Below, piece by piece: positions 46,637 to 60,085 of a stretch of 64,000 bases of DNA (within the stretch, counting starts at the first letter, position 1; each line of letters starts with the position of its first letter). This DNA is from Limonium bicolor (lineage: Eukaryota > Streptophyta > Magnoliopsida > Caryophyllales > Plumbaginaceae). The stretch is taken from NCBI GenBank assembly GCA_023374045.1, contig CM041780.1, positions 93,467,005-93,531,004 on the forward strand, in the 5' to 3' direction. Below the pieces are notes generated by a model that was not told where the DNA came from, searched no databases, and saw only the letters and a program-made list of their open reading frames with translations. The position numbers were made by a program, and so were the translations under genes.

Positions 46637-48050
46637 ACTTCCTCACACTTAATCTTTGCTTGCCCTCAAGCAAATAGAAACATACTGAAATCTTACAGAA
46701 GGGAGTCGTTAGTTTAGAACTGTGCACAAGGAGATCTAATAATGAAATGCAGTCATAGAAAACAATGATCCACACTTGCAGATGTTCATAAACAGTGAAT
46801 TGAGAAGTATTTTGCAAAGGCTTAAGACACATAGTAAAACCACTGACTCCAATTTCACTTAGGGACTACTTTCCAATTAACTTCCCACAATCCATGGACG
46901 ACAAGGGGTGAGAAGTAATATCTTATTCCATATTACCTTTCATCACCACGTACTCATAATCAAGAAAGACTTTGCACTTTGCATTTGAATTTAAGAAATT
47001 TCTTCAACTTTCTAACAAGCATTAACTTTCTCTTTTATATCCCTCAGACTTTTTCTCTCCATTCATGTAGCGGTGTTGGGTCTTCTATCCCAGATCAGAT
47101 GACCTTAGGTAGATGGGTGATGAGGCACCCCGAGGACTTAATTACCAAATGGGCGAGGCCTGTTTCCTGGGTTAAAAGTTCGATTAGAGGAGTACCTTGC
47201 CTTTGTCCTTCCTTCCTTTCATTCAATAATCATTCCCAAAGTCCCCAAATGAAATCAAAAAAAAAGTTATACTAATAGGCTTAACTTTTTAGTGAAGAAA
47301 TAGACAAGCATTAATCAAAAAACTGTACATACAAGCAGTGCAAACCAGAATTTCTACAACTGTTTCCAGCTTCGATCTCACAAGAACTAGTGCTACTCGT
47401 GCGGTGTTCCAAACCAACTTATCCAACCACTGAATAAGACTCAGGTATGTTATGCAAACCAAAATTTTTTGAGGGCCAGCAAAAATATTGTGAAAATGGA
47501 ATGATAGTCTTAAGAGAAATTGTTCAAAATTAGCACATTCGAATGTAACTGAGCATGAGCATGTGTAATTTTCCCTTCCTCATACTTAAAAATTAGCAAT
47601 GCCCTCATTGCTTCATGAAAATGATTAATACGGAAGGAAAACACAACTTTACGGAAAACAACGTTTGGAAAATAAAAGAAGTTAGAAAATCACGCCCCTG
47701 GAGTATGGTGAGGACAACATCCTCACACTTATGTAAAACAGCGGGTTGTTGAATTCTGCAGAAAATTCGACAGAGTTTCCTTTGGTTCCCTCAATACCTC
47801 ACACACATCAATCAAAAAGCAGACTGTAGCTCAGAAATAAAACCAAAGCCAACACGAACTTGTAGAAACAGTAAGCGTGTGAGTGAAACATCATAGTTAA
47901 GTGATACAGACGTCATGAAACAGGCAGCATTCGAATCCAAAGTAAGATAGAAGTACAATCCAAAAGAAAAATCTCAGAGCAACGTAGTAAATAAAAACAC
48001 ATCAAAATATCCGAAAAGGTAGAGAATGAAATAACCCAAGCTCCAGAACC
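46637..48050 (-). other. D right unit: purine tract and 3' spacer
   Basis: The purine tract (minus ATTAAGTGTGAGGAAGT) abuts the LTR. The rest is a near-identical copy of 26433-27826 with no gene seen. Confidence 0.65.
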
Positions 48051-49340
48051 CTAGGGATGTGGTGGAGGCTGTGACTGTGTCCCATGCGGAAGATGCCACG
48101 CCTCCATACGGGCGAAGCGGGCATCATAATCAGCCATCCGCGCCTCCTGGCGAACCTCAGCAGCATGCGATGATGCGCCTCCAAGGAAGTCAGGTGAACT
48201 CCATAGTTCTGAACTTGAGTGGACAGATCGTCAAGGCGCGAGCCAAACTCATCAAAGCGGGTAGTACACACCCCTGCCAATCTCTAAACTCTGTCATCAG
48301 CTCCTCAAAACCTGGCATCGGACCCGCAGCAGGCCCATCAGCACCCCTAATCTGTGAAGGCCCGGCCCCATCGGCACCAGCAGCTCGGGCAGCTCTCTCA
48401 CCCGGTCGGGCACGACGGCGCTTTATCCAACCATCCCCAATCTTCTCCCATTGAAAACGATGCATCACTGTCATGTCCAGAGGAGAAGCGGGATGCTGAG
48501 GCCGCTCATCACTGAAGTCAACCCTAGCCTTCTCAAAAAGAAACTGTAGAAAGTGCAGGAAAGCAAGAGAACAGTACAGTCCACATCCATAATCCTTAGA
48601 AAATGCCCAAAAACCACTGAATGGAACAAACAGGACAAGCACCATGTGAAAAGTCATCATCCATCAAATGTTGCAGAAAGAAACAATCCAGAGAATTCAG
48701 GTCAGCACATTCTCTCGGGCGAACATTATGCATTATAATGGCCAGAATCAAACGCTCAATCGGGGTGTGCAGTTTGTCCCCGTCACAACCTGCTTATCTC
48801 TCGAAGACCGTCTTTGACGGTTCGGTACCTCAGGGTCATTAACCACTAGACTCAAATAATGCTCCTTTGCCCTTTTCCTATCATTGTCCACATGTTGCAG
48901 GGCTTCTCTAAAAGCATTATCAGCAATTCTTTCATTCACTCCAAAATATTCACTAATGTCTGAATATGCTAAACGGACGATCTTCCCTTTGACCCGTGAG
49001 AAAATCGCATTAAAATTATCCTCCTTCTCAGCATTAGCATAAAATTTTATTTAACCAATCTTGGGTAATAGCACCCCCTACCAAGATGCAACAAATTTCC
49101 CCAACCCTTGGCACCAAACACAGTCTGTAAATCAAACTCAGTAATCAACTCATCAGACACTGACCTTTCCGGAATAATTTTCCGGTCCTTGACTTTGTAC
49201 CAATCAAATGCTGCATCACTGATGAAATCGGAACGCACGGACTCACGATATTGGACTGAAGGTGTCGGTGCAGGCGGAGCAGGTGCGGCCGAAGTCGATG
49301 CAGCAACAGTAGTCGACCGGCGAGTGCGCTTGGGTGCCAT
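48051..49340 (-). pseudogene. Athila-type extra ORF, right unit (frameshifted)
   Basis: Copy of 27827-29116 with the same ATG (49338-49340) and stop (48051). Single-base changes near 49050, 48780, 48600-48640 and 48270 break it into at least four frames. The domain order is otherwise the same. Confidence 0.85.
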
Positions 49341-49772
49341 AATAACAGTCAAACGAAGATTGGGCTATTTGTGAGAACGCTTCGACTGGAAAAGATTGGG
49401 CTGTAGGTTGTGGGGTGTTCGGGACTGGGCAGGGCGGTTTAGTGGTACGGGATTAGGGATGTGGTGGTGCTATTTGGGCGGCGGAACAGGAAGGAATGTC
49501 GGAAGTGAAAGTGGAGGCGGTAGGCGACGGAAGTGGTGTCGGGTGAGTGGCGCGAGGTCGGGGCTAGGGTAATGTCTAGAGGAGAATGGGTTTCGGAGAT
49601 GGTGAAGTGGGAAGTGGTGGTAGTACGGCGACTGTGGGTCAAGAAGATGAGAGGCTGGGATGGGAACAATGGCGGAAGCAGGGCGACTGGGTAATTGGGT
49701 AGCGGCGCGAGGAAGAAGGAAGTAGATTGAGGGATTAGACTCGCGCGCCCCTTTTGTTTCTACTGAAAACTG

Positions 49773-49878
49773 GGTCTGGGTTTGCAAACCAATACTCAAA
49801 CCCGGACCATACGAAAAACACGCCAGTAAGTATTGCACTTGTGCGGTCCGGGTTTGCAAACCAATACTCAAACCCGGA
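49773..49878. repeat. Second hairpin cluster, right unit, left half
   Basis: Two units as at 29551-29654, again truncated by C at the same base. It continues at 55119-55340. Confidence 0.9.
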
Positions 49879-51367
49879 TGATAAGCCGCAAACTTATCAT
49901 ATTTTGTGCTAGATTTATTATTATTTTATCTAAATTAGGTTATATAAGTTTTTGTGCTATATTAGGTATTAAAGTGTTTTATTAGTTCAGTCTTATGTTT
50001 TTATATGTTTTTCTATGCAAGAGATGATTTTCTAGCCAAAAGTTCATTAATGCCGGACTCCGTGCCGGATAACTTCTGCACGACACGAGATTAGATCAGG
50101 AAAGAGGCTTTGCCGGACACAATGCCGGGTAGATTCCATCCGGCATAAGTAAAGAGTCGCCAAGGTTGACCAAGCGATAGTAGTTATTGACCGTTGGTGA
50201 TTAGGCTGTTGCCGGGTATGATGTCGGGTATATCTTACCCGGCATATGCACTGTTTTGCGCAGATTTTTGCGGTTTCGACTGTTGAGCAGTTGACACGTT
50301 TTCCACATATGCCGGCTACTCCTCATCCGCAGCACGCGCCCGGCAACAGACACAATTGAGCCCTATTAAAAGAGCAGTCTTCATCATTTGGCACACTTCA
50401 ACATACCAAATCCACTCCATTCACTTCTATATTTCCGCCTCACTCCATTGTTGGTGTCCAAAGAAGTCTACGGATCCATCCACGCAAGAGAAGAAGAAGA
50501 CCTTGTCGGGTTAAGGCTATTGACATCTCCTTCTCCCTCTTTGTATTCTCTTCTTGTAGTTGTGTGGATGGCGATGTAGAATTCTTTGTCTTCTCTGGTT
50601 AGAAATGGTTCTCTTTGTAAGTACTATGTTCACTCAATAAAAGATATAAGTTCAACTTGGAATTTTGAGTTTATTGCAAATTAGGAATGAAGTTGTTTCT
50701 TCTTCCAAGTACTTCAATTCTGACCTTGGTAAGGCAGAAAGGTTGAGGAATTCCAAGTGGTCTTTCTATTTGTCTTTTATAACTTAAAGGATGAAATTTA
50801 AGGCTTAGAATTCTCCCCTTTTCGGTTCGTTGATTACCTAGATATTGTTAGTTTTCGATACTGATTTGGGAGTGCTTATTTCGGCTTCAAACAAGAAGAG
50901 TAAATTGACATTTTGGTAAGGCCGGATGGCATGACGGGTGCAAGACGTCCGGCACATTCAAGGTTCTTGTCTTTGCCGGGTGCATCTTGTCCGGCATAAT
51001 ATCCGGCAGTACCAAAAGTTGGTTGGTTCGGAATTTATTCTTTTCCCTTGGTGTTCATTTGTGTTTTTATGACAGTGCCATTTCGAATCTGGGGTAGATT
51101 ATTATAATACTATTTTAGATTAGGTTTTAGATAGTTTTTCTTAATTTGTGTTTACACATTTACTTTTCCCCCTTTGTTATAGAATAGGCTTTTGCCTGGA
51201 TTAGGACTAGTTTTCTATAAGTCCCTTGGGTACGATTCTCTCGGTCATAATATATTTACACTATACTCCGACCGGGTTTTATTTGCTACCCGTAGTAGAG
51301 TTGTAGGTTTAGTTTATTATTTTATTCTTTTTATATATAGTTTTATCCTACAATTTCTCGTTTAGCA
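49879..51367 (+). repeat. C2 5' LTR
   Basis: 1489 bp. The TATA region is altered (CTATTAAAAG near 50363), unlike all other copies. Confidence 0.92.
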
Positions 51368-53662
51368 AATTGGCGCCGTTGCCGGGGACTTGGAGTTAGT
51401 CCAAGTCCTAAATTCGGTAAAACGCCCTATTCTTTATTCTTTATTCTTTGATTCTTTAATTCTTTACTTCTCTAATTCTTTTAATTTCAATTTGGTATTC
51501 GGTTGAATAGGGCCGGGTGTAAAGGCCGGATGCCTCATACCCGGCGCATTCAATATTTTATTTTCTTTAATTCTTGTATTCTCTGATTTATTCACCCTTA
51601 GTTTTTGCAGAATTGAATATGCCGTGCACGATGCCGGGCAACCGAGACCCGGCGTATTCGGAGGAAGTCCGATGCCGGACAGAAGTTATCCGGCATGATG
51701 ACCGGCATGTTCAAATTATTTTCAAAATTTCATACATTGTTAAGCTTTTAACAATTTGAATTTATTCTTGTTTACCTCTTCGTTTATTTATCTCTTCTAA
51801 TATCCCTACCTTATTATTTAAATTAATTTCAGAGTTTGAACTTGACGTGTATTATGCCGGGTTTCTTACACCCGGCTTCTCGAAGGAAGTCCGATGCCGG
51901 ATATGAAATATCCGGCATTACACCCGGCTTGTTCAATTTTACTCTCCAATTTTTGTCGTAAATAGTAGAGACACATATAAATGATCTCTTACGTTTTATG
52001 TCATTCATTATTTTTATTTCTCCTTGTTGCATTTTTTTTATTTATTTCTTTCGGTTTGAACAAGCCGGGCAATATGCCGGGTAACATCACCCGACATTAG
52101 TGGAGGAAGTCCACTGCCGGGTACGCAATGCCGACACACGGTCCGACATGTTCAATTGATTTATTTTTCTTTTAGTTTCGTAACATTTCTATATTATTGT
52201 TTTTTATACTATTTTGTTAAATTAAAATTTGGTGTTGCTCCTCCTAAGTAAATAAGGTGAATGCATCTCCGATCGCATAATCTTCATGAAGATTTATCTG
52301 ACCGCGATCAGGAGACGAAGAAGCCATTTCTTCGTTCCTTAAGGCAACGACGAAACCAACAAACGCACTCCCTGCACAAATGGAATAAAAACCACCGGCG
52401 AATGACAAGGACTCTCTTCCTCAGCAGGCAAATGTGGTTAGTACACGACCACACACCTAGCGCACCGAATTCCAAGATTTTATACCACCCGAGGAAGCGG
52501 AACTTGCAGAGACATCGACCATTCGCATGGAGCATAAGTCGATGCAGTTGCAAATGCAGCAACTTTTTGCTCAACTATGACCACTTGGTCAACTCCCGTC
52601 TCCAACACTAAGTTGATCAACGGGAGTATGCGAGATCACTCTTCGTTTCTATCGAGATCTCTGATCACTCGGCCAAGTAGCCGAAGGCTAAGTGTAGGGC
52701 AGCCCCACGCATCTGGTCTTCTTTCACCGCAGGGGAGTCACTTCCTTTCCTTATTTCTTTATTTTTCTTTTGAACACTGGGGACAGTGTTCCTCCTGCCA
52801 AGTGTAGGGCAGGGGACTCCCCTTAAAAAATAAGTTTTTATTAATATGCATAAGTTGTGAGTTTTATCAATGTTTTACTAAACTTTTTGCATGTTTTTGA
52901 TTGGGATGAGATTAGGAATGAATAACTTCTTGTTCTCTCAAGAGGTAAGCTTTCTAATGACTTGTAGATTCCTATTTTTAACTTTTTGATTCTCTCTATT
53001 AATATGAGTATATGATCTTTCTCCTAATTCTTTCCTTTATGTACTTCTAGGTATTATTTTCCTTCTCTTTTCAAATTGTGAAAATCTTTTGGTGAAAATC
53101 TTAAAAAGGGTTTTTGTGAAAAAAAAGAAAGAAGAAGATGAAAAAGAAAAAAAAAGAGAAAGAAAAAAATCTTCTTCCAAAGGAAAAGCATTATATTCCT
53201 TGAGGTTGCAAAAAAATGCCTCAGAATAAAAGTAAGAAACGAGAGTTTTTCCTTTTATTTTTCTCCTAAATTCCCCGTTCTTCAATGCAGAAAAATCATG
53301 GTTGATTCAGAAACCCTTGCAAAACAGGGCTGAAATAAAAACCAATGATGAGTGTCTTGGCCACATTCAGAAACTCTTGAAAAATAGAGCTGAATGATGG
53401 AAACCGGAAAAAGGAGAGATTACAAATCCCTTATGCAAAATAGCCCAAAGTTTTTGATCGGTTTTGAAAAGTCTTTATTTTATACCCATTAGTATGTTAC
53501 TGATGGAATAAGGAGGTCTAAGTGATACTTGTGAAATAGAGTCAGAGAGTGGGAATATTTATCTACATTTTCATTCTAGAGTTTATCTGTTTTGTGCATA
53601 AGTAATTAGTCCTTTCTAATCTTGTTTTGCTCGAGGACTAGCAAAAGGTAAGTGTAGGGCCT
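51368..53662 (+). mobile_element. C2 internal region (non-coding)
   Basis: Carries the tRNA-Asp primer site (51371-51388), palindromic cassettes (about 51502-52155), the decayed coding remnant (about 52260-52670), the A/G-rich run (about 53118-53170) and the purine tract. Confidence 0.85.
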
Positions 53663-55118
53663 TGATAAGCCGCAAACTTATCATATTTTTATGTGCTAGA
53701 TTTATTATTATATTTATCTAAATTAGGTTATATAGTTAGTTCAGTCTTATGTTTTTTATATGTTTTTCTGTGCAAGAGATGATTTTCTAGCCAAAAGTTC
53801 ATTGATGCCGGACTCCGTGCCGGATAACTTCTGCACGGCACGAGATTAGATCAGGAAAGAGGCTTTGCCGGACACAATGCCGGGTAGATTCCATCCGGCA
53901 TAAGTAAAGAGTCGCCACGGTTGACCAAGCGATAGCAGTTATTGACCGTTGGTGATTAGGCTGTTGCCGGGTATGATGTCGGGTATATCCTACCCGGCAT
54001 ATGCACTGTTTTGCGCGGATTTTTGCGGTTTCGACCGTTGAGCAGTTGACACGTTTTCCACATGTGCCGGCTACTCCTCATCCGGCACGACGCCCGGCAA
54101 CAGACACAATTGAGCCCTATAAATAGGCCGAGAGTCTTCATCATTTGGCACACTTCAACATACCAAATCCACTCCATTCACTTCTATATTTCCGCCTCAC
54201 TCCATTGTTGGTGTCCAAAGAAGTCTACGGATCCATCCACGCAAGAGAAGAAGAAGACCTTGTCGGGTTAAGGCTATTGACATCTCCTCCTTCTCCCTCT
54301 TTGTATATCTTCTTGTAGTTGTGTGGATGGCGATGTAGAATTCTTTGTCTTCTCTGGTTAGAAATGGTTCTCTTTGTAAACGTACTATGTTCACTCAATA
54401 AAAGATATAAGTTCAACTTGGAATTTTGAGTTTATTGCAAATTAGGAATGAAGTTGTTTCTTCTTCCCAAGTACTTCAATTCTGACCTTGGTAAGGCAGA
54501 AAGGTTGAGGAATTCCAAGTGGTCTTTCTATTTGTCTTTTATAACTTAAAGGATGAAATTTAAGGCTTAGAATTCTCCCTTTTCGGTTCGTTGATTACCT
54601 AGATATTGTTAGTTTTCGATACTGATTTGGGAGTGCTTATTTCGGCTTCAAACTGGAAGAGTAAATTGACATTTTGGTAAGGCCGGATGGCATGCCGGGT
54701 GCAAGACGTCCGGCACATTCAAGGTTCTTGTCTTTGCCGGGTGCATCTTGTCCGGCAGTACCAAAAGTTGGTTGGTTCGGAATTTATTCTTTTCCCTTGG
54801 TGTTCATTTGTGTTTTTATGACGTTGCCATTTCGAATCTGGGGTAGATTATTATAAATACTATTTTAGATTAGGTTTTAGATAGTTTTTCTTAATTTGTG
54901 TTTACACATTTACTTTTCTCCCTTTGTTATAGAATAGGCTTTTGCCCGGATTAGGACTAGTTTTCTATAAGTCCCTGGGGTACGATTCTCTCGGTCGTAA
55001 TATATTTACACTATACTCCGACCGGGTTTTTATTTGCTACCCGTAGTAGAGTTGTAGGTTTAGTTTATTATTTTATTCTTTTTATATATAGTTTTATCCT
55101 ACAATTTCTCGTTTAGCA
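53663..55118 (+). repeat. C2 3' LTR
   Basis: 1456 bp, slightly shorter than its partner because of short losses near 53735 and 54755. Confidence 0.92.
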
Positions 55119-55340
55119 CCGGACCACGTCCAAAAGTAGTCAGTAGCTTCTCCGTGCATATGGTCCAGGTTTGCAAACCAATACGCAAACCCGGACCACC
55201 TCTAAAACTAGACAGTAAGTATCGTGCTCTCTTGATCCGGGTTTGTAAACCAGAGCGCAAACCCAGACGACCTCCAAAACTTGCCAATAGCTTCGTCCAA
55301 CTTTAGGTCTGGGTTTATAAACCCAGCTCCAAACCCGGAC
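55119..55340. repeat. Second hairpin cluster, right unit, right half
   Basis: Copy of 38700-38922 with several changed stem bases. Confidence 0.88.
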
Positions 55341-55586
55341 TACCTTTAAATGGCCAGAAACTCAAATTGGTAACTTATATCCCTTCAAACTCATGAATTC
55401 ACCTTCAAACCTATGAAAAACTTAACAAAACATGTCTAACTAACACATTAGCCCAAAAATAAATAAAGAAAGACAATAAACCGACGAGAAATAAACGAAA
55501 ACGAGAAAGATAAAACTCACAAAACCGGGTTGTCTCCCAGCCAGCCGCCCGTCTTTTCGGTCTTTGGCTAGACCATGCATTGGATA

Positions 55587-58500
55587 TTAGTATGGAGGAT
55601 CAAAGACCGTGATCACCGAATGGACTTCAGCGATGTCACCACTGAGATAATGCTTCAGCTGTGACCCGTTAACGTTGAATGTTTCCCCTTCTGTATTGAT
55701 TAACTGATGGCTCCATAGGGCGAGACATTCGTCACTGTAAACGGTCCAGACCAACGAGACTTCAACTTCCCTAGAAACAATTTCAGACGGGAATTGAATA
55801 GAAGAACCTTATCCCCAACGTGAAACTCACGCTTGACCAATAGCTTATCATGCCACCTCTTCGTTTCTCCTTATAAATCTTGGCGTTCTCATAAGCCCCC
55901 TCTCGAAACTCCTCTAGATCACACAGCTGTAACTTACGCTTCTCTCACCAGCCTTTGCAGATCAAATTCAATGCCTTGAGTGCTCAAATAGACTTGTGCT
56001 CCAGCTCCACAGGTAAGTGACACGCCTTGCCAAAACCAACTTGTACGGGGACATACCTAAAGGTGTTTTAAAGGCAGTGCGGTATGCCCACAAGGCGTCA
56101 TCCAACTTAAGGACCAATCTCACCTCGAAGATGTGACAGATTTCTGGAGGATCCACTTAATTTCCCTGTTGGTGATCTCGGCTTGCCCGTTCGTCTGTGG
56201 ATGATACGGAAGAGAAACCTTATGTCGCACACCATATTTCTGTAGAAGAGCCTCAAACTGTTTGTTGCAGAAGTGTGTACCCCCGTCACCGATGACCGCT
56301 CGTGGAACACCGAAACGGGTAAAGATATTCCTCTTCAGAAACTTGAGCACCACTCTTGCATCATTAGTAGGTGCTGCTATCGCTTCAGCCCACTTGGTGA
56401 CATAATCCACCGCTACCAAGATGTAGAGGTTACCTGAGAGGATGGGAACGGTCCCATAAAATCGATGCTCCATAGATCGAACGGCTCAACCTCCAAGATC
56501 GAATTCAATGGCATCTCATGACGTCTGGATAAATTCCCCTGCCTCTGACATTGGTCGCATGTGGAAGCAAACTGATAACAGTCCTTATTCAGATTCTTCC
56601 AGAAGAAACCAGCCTCCAAAACTTTCGCGGCTGTCCTAGCCGGACCAAAATGACCCCCTGCTTCTCTAGAATGGTAGTGTGTCAGGATGTCTCTAGCTTC
56701 ATTCTCAGATACACAACGACGAATCATACCATCTGCACAGACCTTGAACAGAAACGGGTCATCCCAAAGGTAGTGCTTGACCGTGGAGAAGAACTTCTTC
56801 TTCTGCTGATATGACAACTCTGGAGGAACGATGCCCTTGGCTAGGTAGTTTGCAATATCAGCGTACCAAGGATCCGTGGAATGACCGATCATGAAGACAT
56901 ACTCATCAGGAAAATACTCATTGATTGGCCTGCCATCATCTGGAACTTCCATGCAAGATAAGTGATCCGCCACTCTGTTCTGCGCTCCAGGTTTGTCTCT
57001 AATATCAATGTCAAATTCCTGCAAAAGCAAAATCCATCGGATCAAACGAGGTTTAGCATCAATCTTTCCAAAGAGATACCTGAGAGCGGAATGGTCGGTA
57101 TGCATGATGACTTTGCTGCCAATGATGTACGGTCGAAACTTATCACAAGCAAGACGATCGCCAACAGCTCCTTCTCCGTTTGGCGTAGTTCTTCTGCGCC
57201 TCATTCATAGTCTTACTCGCGTAGTAGACTATCCTCAATACCTTGTCATGCCTCTGACCCAAAGCTGCTCCCAACGCGTAGTCACTAGCATCACACATAA
57301 TCTCAAAAGGCAACGACCAATCAGGAGCAACATAATAGGTGCAGAAATCAATTTAGCTTTGAGCAAATTAAACGCATCTAAGCACTCTTTTGTAAACTCA
57401 AATTTAACATCCTTAATAAAATCATAAAGAGGCTTAGAGATCTTAGAAAAATCCTTGACGAAACGCCTATAAAAACCTGCGTGACCGAGAAACTTCGGAC
57501 ATCCTTCACCGATGATGGTGGTGGCAGCTGCTCCTATGACTTCAACCTTGGCCTTGTCCACCTCGATCCCCTTCTTAGAAATCTTGTGTCCGAGCACGAT
57601 GCCTTCCTGTACCATGAAGTGGCACTTCTCCCAATTGAGCACTAAGTTAGTCTCCCTGCATCTAGCTAAAATTAAATCCAAGTCTCTCAGCATGCATCAA
57701 AAGTCGGTCCAAAAACAGAAAAATCATCCATAAAGACTTCGATGCACTTTTCAATAAAATCAGCAAAGATAGCAGTCATGCATCGTTGAAAAGTACCAGG
57801 TGCATTACATAAACCAAAAGGCATGCGACGATAAGCAAAGTACCATACGGACATGTAAAAGTGGTTTTCTCTTGGTCCTCCTTAGCAATTGGAATTTGAA
57901 AATAACCAGAGTAACCATCTAAGAAACAGTAATATTCTTGTCCTGCAAGCCTCTCTAGCATCTGGTCAATAAAGGGAAGGGGAAAGTGGTCTTTCCTAGT
58001 GGTGGCATTTAACTTTCTATAATCAATGCAAACTCTATGCCCAGTAATAGTACGTTGAGGAATTAATTCACCTTTATCATTAGGAACTACAATTAAGCCC
58101 CCTTTCTTGGTACTACCTGAGTAGGACTTACCCATTCGCTGTCAGAGATTGTATTCCCGGTAACGACCTGCCCTTAGGGATACCAGTTATCTCTCTTTTT
58201 ATCTTCTATTCCGTAAACAAATTATATATTTTATCCATGGAATACTAATAATCTATCATATGGGTGTCTTGCCCATAGCAACTCCCGTCGTTCGTAGCCT
58301 CGGAGGCTAGAACATCACTGCATGCCGCTAATTATCCATAAATCTTGTTATTGATTGTTTGTTTTTCGTTTCAACTCATATATACCTTGTTGCTCTAATG
58401 GTCTCACTTTTCGAAACTCTCATAATTGATATCTTTTTCGTCATGTTATAGGTTGAAGACACTCTTCCCCTCCCCGCCCACCTTCGTTTTTGGCTGCGGT

Positions 58501-60085
58501 GGGCGGGAAGGTAGCATGATTAGCGTTCGTGCTTCTATAAAGTGAAGCACTCACCAGGTTTTCCTATGCTTTATCAAGAGTATTTCTTAAATATCGGAAT
58601 TTCATAAATGATCATTGAAACTTTCTGAGCACACCAAGACCAAACTAGCTGGTAATGAAACCTCAGAAAGACAAGAAGCAATGATTGTCTAGTGGGAGCG
58701 GTGTTCCGTGAGCTCCTTCCGAGGAGTGGGGAAATACTCCTGGTGCTGTACCCATCTAGGCGGAGTCGGTAAATTGGTCGGGAGGTATACCTGTTATCTA
58801 TTCGTTGGGGCTGTCTCAATGGCTTGTAATCCTCCTCAAGATAAATGCGGTGGGTGTAGAATGTAGAAGCAATGCCTTTGATATCACAATGGACCATCCT
58901 AGCGCCTCTTTGTTCCTCCTCAAAATCTGCAACAAAGCTTCCTCCTGTTCATCAGTTAAAGCATTAGAAATAATAACAGGCAAATCAGTAGGAGGAACTA
59001 AGAAAGCATATTAAGGTGACTAGGAAGCGGTTTAAGTTCAAGCGAAGGTGGTGATTCCACAGAAGGAACTAGTGTCTTTGGAACTCAGTCCAGCGGTTCC
59101 TCCTCGATCCTGTGGTTCTTCCTATATGGCCTCCCAGCAGAAAGCTGAAATGCTGTAGCAGAAACCTCAGAATCATCATGAGTGGTCTCTATGGAATCCA
59201 CCAAACACTTCTCCAACGCATCCAGCTCCGTGGGGCTGTAAGAATAATCCTGCATCAAAGTGTCAATACAATCTAAACTGAAACAAGCATGAACATCAGA
59301 AGGGTGAGTAGCAGCTTTGGTCATATCAAAAACAAGTTGCTCATCATGTAAACGCAGTATAATCTTCCCTCCCTCAACATCAATAAGGGTCCTTGCTGTA
59401 CGCATGAATGGTTGACCTAGAATAAGTGTACTACCTTGTCTTCCTCCATGTCTAAAATAACAAAATCAGTAGGGAAAGCAAAAGTACCACTGAAACAATT
59501 AATCTCTTACACACCTCTAGGTAGGATAATTGACCTATCAGGTAATTGCAAGGTAATTCGTGTAGGCTCACATTCTCCTAAACCAAGCTTCAAATACATA
59601 GATAATGACATCAAATTAATACTTGCACCTAAGTCACATAAACCCTTACCACATTCACATTACCTATCGCGCAAGGTATGACAGAGTACCTGGATCATCA
59701 GCTTAGGTGGAAGCTTCTTCGAAAGCACAGCTGAAACGCTCTCAGTATCCTTCTCCACTAAAGACCGTCTGTTGGACAGGATGTCCTTCATAAACTTCGC
59801 ATATATTGGCATCTGCTTCAAAGCTTCAGAAAAAGGAATGTTAATGGTTAGTTTTTCTTAAAAATACTCAAAAACTTACCAAACTGCTCATCCAAGTCTC
59901 TCTTCTTCAACCGGTTTGGAAAGGAACTGGCGCTTCAGCAACCGCGCGTCGTGGAGGTGTGGAAGTCTTAGTAGTCTTGCTAATTGCCACCTCCTCTTCA
60001 GCTGGTGGTTCCTCCTGAGACCTGCTGGTGCAATTTCTTCATCCTGCTCAACATTAGGGAGAGGGACCTCAACTTCAGGAACCAC
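55587..60085 (-). pseudogene. Athila-like pol, right unit (many frameshifts and an insertion)
   Basis: Copy of the left-unit pol. Integrase is better preserved here across the region broken in the left unit: 56120-56473 reads through [15 protein letters not shown], the HPQTNGQAE motif and the glutamate of the catalytic triad. 56413-57204 holds RNase H and the integrase zinc finger. RT is interrupted by a 650-bp foreign segment (58152-58801). Further 1-base losses occur about every 200-400 bp. The stop is at 55587-55589. As assembled it is non-functional. Confidence 0.88.
58152..58801. mobile_element. 650-bp unrelated insertion in RT of the right unit
   Basis: It replaces about 73 bp of the left-unit sequence (41738-41810). 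No similarity to other parts of the window and no ORF. It holds three hairpins: CCCGCCCACC (58473-58482) with GGTGGGCGGG (58498-58507); GTGCTTC (58529-58535) with GAAGCAC (58544-58550); and a nested pair CTTTCTGAG (58621-58629) with CTCAGAAAG (58662-58670), flanked by ATCATTG/CAATGAT. No terminal inverted repeats or clear target duplication, so its class is unknown. Confidence 0.6.

Larger units (their letters stand above)
49879..55118 (+). mobile_element. C2: non-autonomous LTR element (two LTRs)
   Basis: LTRs at 49879-51367 and 53663-55118, one internal region (51368-53662) and the same CCGGA duplication (49874-49878 and 55119-55123) at the same D position as C1. It has a primer site at 51371-51388. 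It is therefore the duplicated twin of C1 rather than a separate insertion. Confidence 0.93.

Noticed and set aside
58152..58801. Helitron or TIR transposon insertion
   Set aside because: No TC start, no CTRR end after a terminal hairpin, no terminal inverted repeats and no TSD seen; left unclassified.
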